A DNA stretch of 64,000 nt from Akebia trifoliata (Eukaryota; Streptophyta; Magnoliopsida; Ranunculales; Lardizabalaceae). The notes beneath the pieces are model-generated. The model was not told the DNA's origin. It searched no databases and worked only from the letters and a program-made list of their open reading frames with translations. Positions 57,509 through 64,000 of the stretch are shown piece by piece. The stretch is taken from NCBI GenBank assembly GCA_017979445.1, contig JADQWC010000554.1:1-64000 (forward strand), given 5' to 3'. The translations under genes and the position numbers were made by a program. Positions within the stretch are counted from its first letter, which is position 1; the number at the start of each line of letters is the position of its first letter.

Positions 57509-60500
57509 CTATCCACTAGAAATACACAATATCCCATCCCAATTATAGATAAAATTCTCGAAGAAGATCCCCCTAAATTCTTTGAAAACTTTCGACCAAT
57601 AAAACAAAAGGCCCAAGATGGAAATAATCGTTTCTGTGCCATCTTTTTGCTTTCCCTTAAAAATACAGTCATTTCTCTCCCGCCACAACCCCCAACATAT
57701 TGCGAATGGTGTAACACTCCATAGCAACCTCTTCAAGCCACCAAACGAAGAACCACTTGACAACCAACATGTGAAGAGGTCCTTTATTGTTTTGGGCAAG
57801 CATGCTAACAATCCAAACAACTTAAAGAAATGTACCCAAATTCCATACGTGAAATTGCAATGAAGGAGAAGGTGATCCGAAGATTCTCCATTGTCCATAC
57901 ATAGGACACAACAGCTTGCCCCATACCACCCACGCCACATCAAAAAATCCGTCGTTTGGATCCTTCCTAATGAAGCTGTCCATGTGAAAAACGCGACCTT
58001 ACTTGGCACCTTTGGGCCCCAAATTGACGCGTAAGGGAAGGAATTATCACCATCATAACACAAGGAATGGTAAAAAGACCGTACCGAGAACCTACCATCC
58101 TTGCTTGCCATCCACACTCTCTCATCCTCCCTTCCCCTACGGAGCTCAATGCTCGAAGCTACATCGATTACTCTTCCAATTTCTACCAAATCCAAACCAT
58201 CAAGACCCCTTCTAAAACCAAAGTCCCAAGCCCACTCGCCGTCTACTAATCTTCGGAAAGATGCGATAGGGAAGCCTTTTTTTTCAGAAATAGAATACAA
58301 AGAAGGAAACACCTCCATAAGGGGCTGATTACTGCACCAAATATCCTCCCAAAATCTTACTTTGTTCCCTTGACCTACTATAAATTTAAGTCTGGACTTG
58401 AACAGAGAAATGGTCTTCATGATGCCTTTCCACATCCCACAACCGTGAGGGTGTCTAGTTGGACCACTCTCCCAGCCCGTTCGCCTAGCACCGTATTTTC
58501 CTTCAATGACTTGTCTCCACAAACTGTAGCTATCAGACCCAAACTTCCATAACCACTTCCCCTTCAAAGCCAGATTCATTATCCCGAGTCTTCTAATCCC
58601 AAGGCCACCTTTTTTCTTGTTCGAGCAAACCTGTTTCCAATTAACTAAATGATGCTTCCTGCCCCCGTCCCTGTCATGCCATAAAAAGTTACGAAACAAC
58701 TTATCTAACCTTAGCTCTACACTGCGGGGCAAAGATAATACAGATAGAAAATAAACTGGAATACTAGATAGGACGCTTTTGATCAAAGTCAATTTGCCTC
58801 CCTTGGAAAGGTAATTTGCTTGCCAAATCGCAAGTTTTCTTTGGATTCTCTCTACTATCGGCTCCCAAATCGACACCATCCTATATGGGGCCCCGAGCGG
58901 AATCCCCAAATAAGAGGAGGGCAAGCTACCCACTTGCCATCCCAACGAGGCCGCAAGTAAGGAAACACACCTGACCATGCCGACCGGAAGTACCTTGCTT
59001 TTTCTCATATTAACTGGGATGCTTGACACTGCTTCAAAGCAACATAACAGTCCACCTAATCTTCTTGTTTGCTCCATGGAATCCTCTAAGAAGACTAGTG
59101 TATCATCTGCAAATTGAAGATGAGAAACAGTAACATTGCCTGCTCCTACTGAAAATCCCGTAAAAAGGCCATTCGTCACCCCTCTCTCCATCATCTTCCC
59201 GAGAGCTTCTATCACAATGATAAACAAAAAGGGGGATAGAGGATCCCCTTGCCTGAGACCTCTAGTGCTCTTAAATAAACCACGGGGCGTCCCATTCACC
59301 AAAATCGAGAAGGATGGAGAAGACACACACATCATAATCCAAGAAATCCATCTTCTACTAAAACCCATTTTTCCCAACATGTATTCCAAAAATTGCCAGT
59401 TGACGTGGTCATAAGCTTTCTCAAGATCTACTTTACAAACCACCCCCGCTTTACCAGACTTCAATCTAGAATCAACACATTCGTTTGCTATTAAGACCCA
59501 TCCAGAATCTGTCTCCCCTTAATGCATGCACACTTGATTATGACTTATCAGTCCTTGAATGACGCCTTTCAATCTTTTTGCAAGGAGACTCGTGATGATT
59601 TTGTAACTAGTGTTCACCAAACTGATGGGCCTCAGATCCTTGATATCTTCTGTCCCTACCACTTTAGGGATTAAAGTGATGAAAGTACAGTTTGAACCGG
59701 GATCAATCACTCCGTCTCTGTAAAACTCTTCTATGACCGCAATGAAGTCTCTCTTGATGGTCTCCCAACATGTTTTGTAGAATTCTACAGGAAATCCCTC
59801 TGGCCCGGGTGCTTTATCGCTCTTCATGCTTGAGATGACCCCCCAAATCTCCTCTTCTTCAATCGGTCTTTCCAACCAATCACGTTGCACCTCAGTGACT
59901 CTATCAAACTGTAATAAATCTGGTTTTGGTCTGATATAGTTTTCGTCAGAGTATAGCTTCGAGTAAAAGTCTACAATTCCTCTAGCAACCTCCTCCTCCC
60001 CTTCCATCCATTCTTCGTTCACCTTTATTTTTGTAATGCGATTATTTCTATTGCGAGCATTAGCCATACTATGGAAGAACTTAGTATTTCCGTCTCCTTC
60101 TTTAAGCCATCTGGATCTTGATTTCTGTTTCCAACTAATCTCTTCCATAAGAGCCAACCGTTGGAACTTTTCTCGAAGATTGATTCTTGTTGCCTTGTCG
60201 CTCATCGAAATTGAATTCGACTCTTTGATTCTATCCAACTCCTCGATTCTTAACAGGGCTTTTTCCCCTGCTGTTCCTACAAACGCAAAGCTCCTCCACC
60301 AATCTGCTACCAATTCCTTGAAATCATGTTGTTTCAACCACATAACTTCAAAGCGGAATGGAATAGGACCCCTACTAAACGGCCCTGCTTCCAACTGAAT
60401 GGGGCAATGATCGGACGCTGGGTTAGGAATGGCCATCTGAGAAATATGACAAAATAACTGAATCCAATCATCTGAAAAAAGGAATCTATCCAATCTGTTA

Positions 60501-61087
60501 AGGGTGGGCACATCGTGATGATTGGACCACGTGAATCTTCTACCTTGAAGGGGAATGTCCACTAAATTGTTCCGGCTCACAAATTCTCCAAATCTTCTCA
60601 TCTTTGATGTTATCCTTAATCCCCCTTTTTTCTCACAAGTGAATCTAATGACGTTAAAATCTCCCCCCAAACACCATGGACGGTTCCAATAAGATCCTAC
60701 ATCATCCAATTCCTCCCAAAATTGCTTACGTTCCCATTCTTTAGTAGGACCGTACACCCCCGTGAACACCCAGCTATCTTCCTTCCCTACACACCTGCAC
60801 AAAATTGAAACAGAAAAAGCTCCCACTAGGGAGTCCTCAACCTCAATCAGCTTCTTGTCCCATAACACCCAAACTCCCCCTGCTGTCCCATTAGCTGTTA
60901 AGTACTTCCAACCCATGTTTCGAACACCCCAGATATCCCTTAGCACCGCCTTATCCACTTGATTCAACTTAGTTTCTTGTAAGGTTACAATGTGAGGTTT
61001 GTACGATTGGAGCATTGACTTAATTGAAGCCCTCTTGTTCTTATCGTTGATCCCGCGCACATTCCAAGATAAGAGCCTAATCGACAT
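57509..61087 (-). pseudogene. LINE ORF2: endonuclease and reverse transcriptase, one in-frame stop
   Basis: Start chosen at ATG 61,087 (MSIRLLSWNVRGIND); an in-frame ATG at 61,096 is possible. About 1,190 codons. The apurinic-type endonuclease comes first: Asn in SWNVRGIN, Glu in LQETKLN, WVFTGVYGP, GGDFNVI, FTWSN, DRFLFS and the His motif SDHCPI. Reverse transcriptase follows: PGPEGFPVEFYK, FITLIPK, LRPISLVNTSYKI, KVDLEKAYDHVNW, GLRQGDPLSPFLF and the catalytic FADD in LQFADDTLVF; then SYLGIPLG and GGKLTLIKSVLSSIP. The C-terminal zinc-finger-like domain has CVLCMDNGESSDHLLLHC. The only stop is TAA at 59,519-59,521, just upstream of VLIANECVDSR, in a stretch of about 10 residues that looks altered relative to the family. 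Confidence 0.93.
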
Positions 61088-61252
61088 TTCTAACATTAAT
61101 TTTTCTCCCACTTCTCAAGCCTAAGGATGTCCCAGACTTATCAAGAACCCCTGATTTCTGCAGTTCCTGAACCTCTTTAGCTAACCTGACCCTTAATTTC
61201 TTCACTTTATTCTCATCGACCCCTCTATTCCTTTCCCTTTATTCAACCAATC

Positions 61253-63820
61253 CTACTGTCTTGACTCCTCCTGATCTGCCTCTGCCCTGAGAATGAACTC
61301 CACCTCATCCCAAATATTGACTTGTTCCTCGTCTAACAGTTCTTCCTCTCTAATTGTTGCATCGTACTTGTTCCCAATCTCATCTTGTTTCTTTAATGCC
61401 AGCTCCAGCAAAATCCCGGACCCTTCTGTCTGTCCATCTGTCACCAACCCAGCAGACCAACTAATATTGTTTAGATTTTTAATGATCCAGCCTGCTAAAG
61501 CGTCCACAACCTGAGTTTTCGATCTCCCTCCTCCCCAACTCCTCGAATTATCCTCCAAGTCTGCCATGCCCAGGAGGCGAGTTTCCATATCTGTATCCTC
61601 TTGCAACATACCTTCCGCAGCAAAACTAACAAGATTTTCTCCTTCTACAGACACTCCACTGCTACAACAATCCCTTCGACGGTCCGACCCTTCGACAGAT
61701 TGAAGAAGCTGGAGAAATCCGCCTTGACCTGTGGTGCACAATCCCCCCCAACTCAAATTTTCTACCACTACCTGTGGCGTTGTCTCATACCCCATCTGTT
61801 GATTTTCGTTATCGGTTATCGAATTGCAGCGTGGTGCATCTTCTTTGGCCAGCAAAGAATCTCCCTCTAACATTAATGTTGTCATTGGACATACAGTATC
61901 TACCAAAATTCCATTGTATTTTACCTTTTCAGATCCGCCAGCCCCAGAAAATTCTGGTTTCAACATGTCTTGTAGCAAATCACTTTCTAAAAACACATCA
62001 ATCGTAGATTTTGTCGTTGTGAGATCAGGAGACTTACCGGGTCCACTGTCACCAGCCATTGAGACATGTTCTGTAATGGTTGTGTCCAAAGGTCCAGTTG
62101 TGTCCGTTAGTTGGGGCAAAGTGCTAACTGTTTGAACAGCTTCCATTGGTTTGGTCCCCACCACGTCTAGGCAGAAATTGTCTACAATTTTCGGCCCTCT
62201 TTATTCCTCGTACATGGGCTTGGCCCCTACAAACATTTCAGACCGAGTCCCAAATTGCTCCTCATCAGTGGGTTCAGCCCCTACTATCACTACGGGCCCC
62301 ATCTCAATCTGAGCCTCTTTCGTGGGCTGATCTCCTATAGGCTCAATAGGCCCTGTCCCCAGTTGAACCCCATTCGTGGGCCGTTCAGTCCCTGCCCCAA
62401 TTTGGTCCCCGTCCGTGGGCTGATCCACTATGTGCACAACAGGCGCTAGCCCAATTTGATCCTTGTCCGTGGGCTTGGTCCCAACGGTCACTACGGGCCC
62501 TAAAGATATCTCTCGCGAATCCACATACGGACTTGGTGCGTGTGTCTCGTTAATCCCTGCCAAGTGCCTATTATTTTGATTGCTTGTCTCGCACTCCTCT
62601 TGACTGACAGCAACTGCCTCTTTATCTTTCCTCTGATGTACTAGTCCTCCACACAACTCCACATTACCCACTGTTTCAATGTTAGAAATTGAGAGAGCAT
62701 TAAATGCACCTGTCATTGTTTGTTTTGATAATACCACACCTCTTTTGCTAGCACCAAGCTCCATCTTCTCCAATCCAATGTTTCAAGTGTCTGAAATTTT
62801 AATGCCCACTATAACCGAGCCTTCTCTAGCTGGAATTTTAACCCATCTGGGAATGTCTAACACCCTCCATCTGACTTTGATTCTCGTCGCTGTGAGGTCT
62901 ACCAACATCCTTGTAGATTCTTTGACTTCCAATAGACCGCCCAATAAACCACCGATGAATTCGTAAGATTTAAGTTCCCATCTATGGAAGGGAAGATCGA
63001 TAATATCTATCCATGTGCCAGCTTGTTCCCAACTATACGAGATGCTATTGTAGTTAGCGTACCATGCCCTCAAACTAACCACATCGTCCTGTAACTGTAT
63101 TTGTTTTAGGTTTCTAAAAATATCGAACTCTTTTTTACCGTGACACAAAAATACTCTCGTCTTGGCACCGCACGGCCTTAAGGTAACTATGGAGGAATTT
63201 GCAGTCATTGAGTTAACCACTCTTGCCACCTCATCCCAGCTGATCGTCCGATCACCAGCTTCACAGATAATTGCCCACCTCCACACTCCGAACTTATCTG
63301 AGACTCCAACCATATTGGTTGATACAGGTAGCTTATGATAGTTGTTCTTATTTTTTGCAGGCATAGTCCTACCTTCAAATCCTTTCCTCCAAGGGTGATC
63401 ATCAACTTTACCTTCTCTAAGTAAGGCCTCCGATAGATTGTCCCACCCTATACCATCATTTCCTTCAGGGATCAACAAGGATGGGAACCATCCTTCCCCG
63501 GAGAATTCAGATATTTTCAAAAAACGTCCGTATTCATTCACATACCCTCGTGCCATCTTACAACACCCCATTACTGTTGATTTTTTCCAAAACGATTTCC
63601 CTGAGTTCCATCTCTTTGCATCTACCAGAATCTGCACCAACCACAAACGTTCTTTTTCAAACAATACAAGCTCCGATCCACCCTCGTCTCTTCTCTCCAC
63701 CACCCTGGTAGCTAGATTATTTTTCACCCAACAGTTCTGGATCTCAAATATCTTCTGGTCAACCTGAGTTAGGATAGCCCTCCCCACCAGTGAGTAACCG
63801 TGCTTCTCGCGAGCCTTCAT
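61253..63820 (-). pseudogene. LINE ORF1: DUF4283-type protein, two in-frame stops
   Basis: A single frame of 855 codons from ATG 63,820 (MKAREKHGY) to 61,253, broken only by TGA at 62,783-62,785 and TAA at 62,201-62,203. The first 340 residues are the plant LINE ORF1 N-terminus: an initial domain (EIQNCWVKNN ... GWFPSLLIPEGNDGIGW) and then the DUF4283-type RNA-binding region (WRWAIICEAGDRTISWDEV, DVVSLRAW, GTWIDIIDLPFHRW, RIKVRW), closing on RWVKIPAREG. The rest is acidic and low complexity, with a Pro-Thr repeat (62,205-62,500), and ends in a Glu-rich tail (EEELLDEEQVNIWDEVEFIL). I see no CCHC zinc knuckle. Confidence 0.9.
62205..62500 (-). repeat. Degenerate repeat inside LINE ORF1
   Basis: Six units of 39-60 nt encoding the theme GPVV..GxxPTDxxQxG (for example GTKPTDKDQIG, VDQPTDGDQIG, GAEPTDEEQFG). 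The unit length is always a multiple of three, so the reading frame is kept. Confidence 0.75.
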
Positions 63821-63841
63821 CTCCTGACGTAAATGCCCTCC

Positions 63842-63856
63842 AGCGGAACTACATTT
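63842..63856 (+). repeat. LINE target-site duplication, right copy
   Basis: AGCGGAACTACATTT, followed directly by AAGGAGGCCATCTTTGG, the natural continuation of the Tat integrase end (compare 13,265-13,285 in copy 2). Confidence 0.95.
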
Positions 63857-64000
63857 AAGGAGGCCATCTTTGGTCGCATCAATTTTTCTACTACCCAGTT
63901 CAATATCTCATTTCTCAGCCCTTTGTAACATTTTTCAAAAAATATATATACCTTTTTCTTTCTCAGTCCGATCACCTAACCCAGGGGAGGGAAAATTTGA
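63857..64000 (+). mobile_element. Element C resumed: end of integrase and start of the 3' region
   Basis: Nearly the same as 13,268-13,410 of copy 2 (AATTTTTCTACTACCCAGTTC, CTCAGCCCTTTG, GATCACCTAACCC). The window ends just before the twin stem-loop would start. Confidence 0.85.

Larger units (their letters stand above)
57414..63841 (-). mobile_element. L1-type plant LINE, near full length, minus strand
   Basis: 6.43 kb. On the minus strand it has only about 20 nt before ORF1, then ORF1, a 150-nt gap, ORF2, a 3' untranslated stretch ending in a TTATTTATC-like word on the plus strand (GATAAAT), and a poly(A) tail seen as 12 T at 57,411-57,422. It is flanked by a perfect 15-bp duplication. Only three in-frame stops interrupt about 2,050 codons and no frameshift is seen, so this is the youngest-looking insertion in the window. 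The very short 5' leader may mean slight 5' truncation. Confidence 0.95.
50565..64000 (+). mobile_element. Element C: Tat element (type A LTR) with gag, deleted pol, interrupted by a LINE
   Basis: LTR, primer site, 192-bp repeat array, leader, gag, pol remnant; then the inserted LINE; then the integrase end and the start of the 3' region up to the window edge. Without the LINE the element continues exactly as copy 2 does at 13,250 onward. It carries the same pol deletion as copies 1 and 2 but has kept gag. Confidence 0.85.

Noticed and set aside
61293..62449. Several plus-strand frames of 60-100 codons opposite LINE ORF1, and others opposite ORF2
   Set aside because: Shadows of the minus-strand genes, which have clear domain matches.

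Overview
The window is nuclear DNA from a flowering plant. Evidence: nested Ty3/gypsy LTR retrotransposons of the Tat lineage with tRNA-Arg-type primer sites, a second plant-type RNase H and an antisense plant-mobile-domain gene; an L1-type LINE with the plant ORF1 architecture; and two broken plant host genes, a COPT5-like copper transporter and a tau-class glutathione S-transferase. The species cannot be told. I found no intact protein-coding gene, no tRNA, rRNA or CRISPR array; every coding region carries stops or frameshifts.

Layout. 1-5.3 kb: antisense, internally deleted Tat copy (copy 1). 5.46-5.89 kb: COPT5-like pseudogene, minus strand. 6.03-14.47 kb: sense Tat copy (copy 2) with a 1.7-kb 5' LTR, a primer site and a long leader; it lacks gag and most of pol. 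14.47-31.88 kb: element B, a Tat element of about 17 kb with both LTRs, decayed gag and PR-RT-RNH-aRNH-INT, three hairpin-rich tandem arrays in the leader and an antisense plant-mobile-domain gene in the 3' region. 31.89-33.55 kb: antisense LTR of the copy 1/2 family with its primer site (copy 3). 33.55-39.9 kb: a gag-less Tat derivative (element E), split by a solo LTR (37,857-39,595) with a perfect 5-bp duplication. 39.9-40.88 kb: host-like DNA holding the end of a tau GST gene. 40.88-50.56 kb: element D, with a 3.8-kb LTR, gag and a deleted pol. 50.57-64.0 kb: element C (copy 1/2 LTR family), with gag but no PR/RT, and cut near the end of its integrase by an L1-type LINE (57,414-63,841) flanked by a perfect 15-bp duplication.

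How the parts relate. Copies 1, 2 and C share one pol deletion; copies 1 and 2 also share loss of gag. The deleted forms were therefore probably mobilised in trans by relatives with intact pol. Several segments shared between families, or repeated within them, look like RNA structures: a U5 hairpin present in every LTR type here, twin stem-loops downstream of pol, and arrays of small hairpins whose stems differ between units while staying complementary. These are the observations I consider most worth testing.
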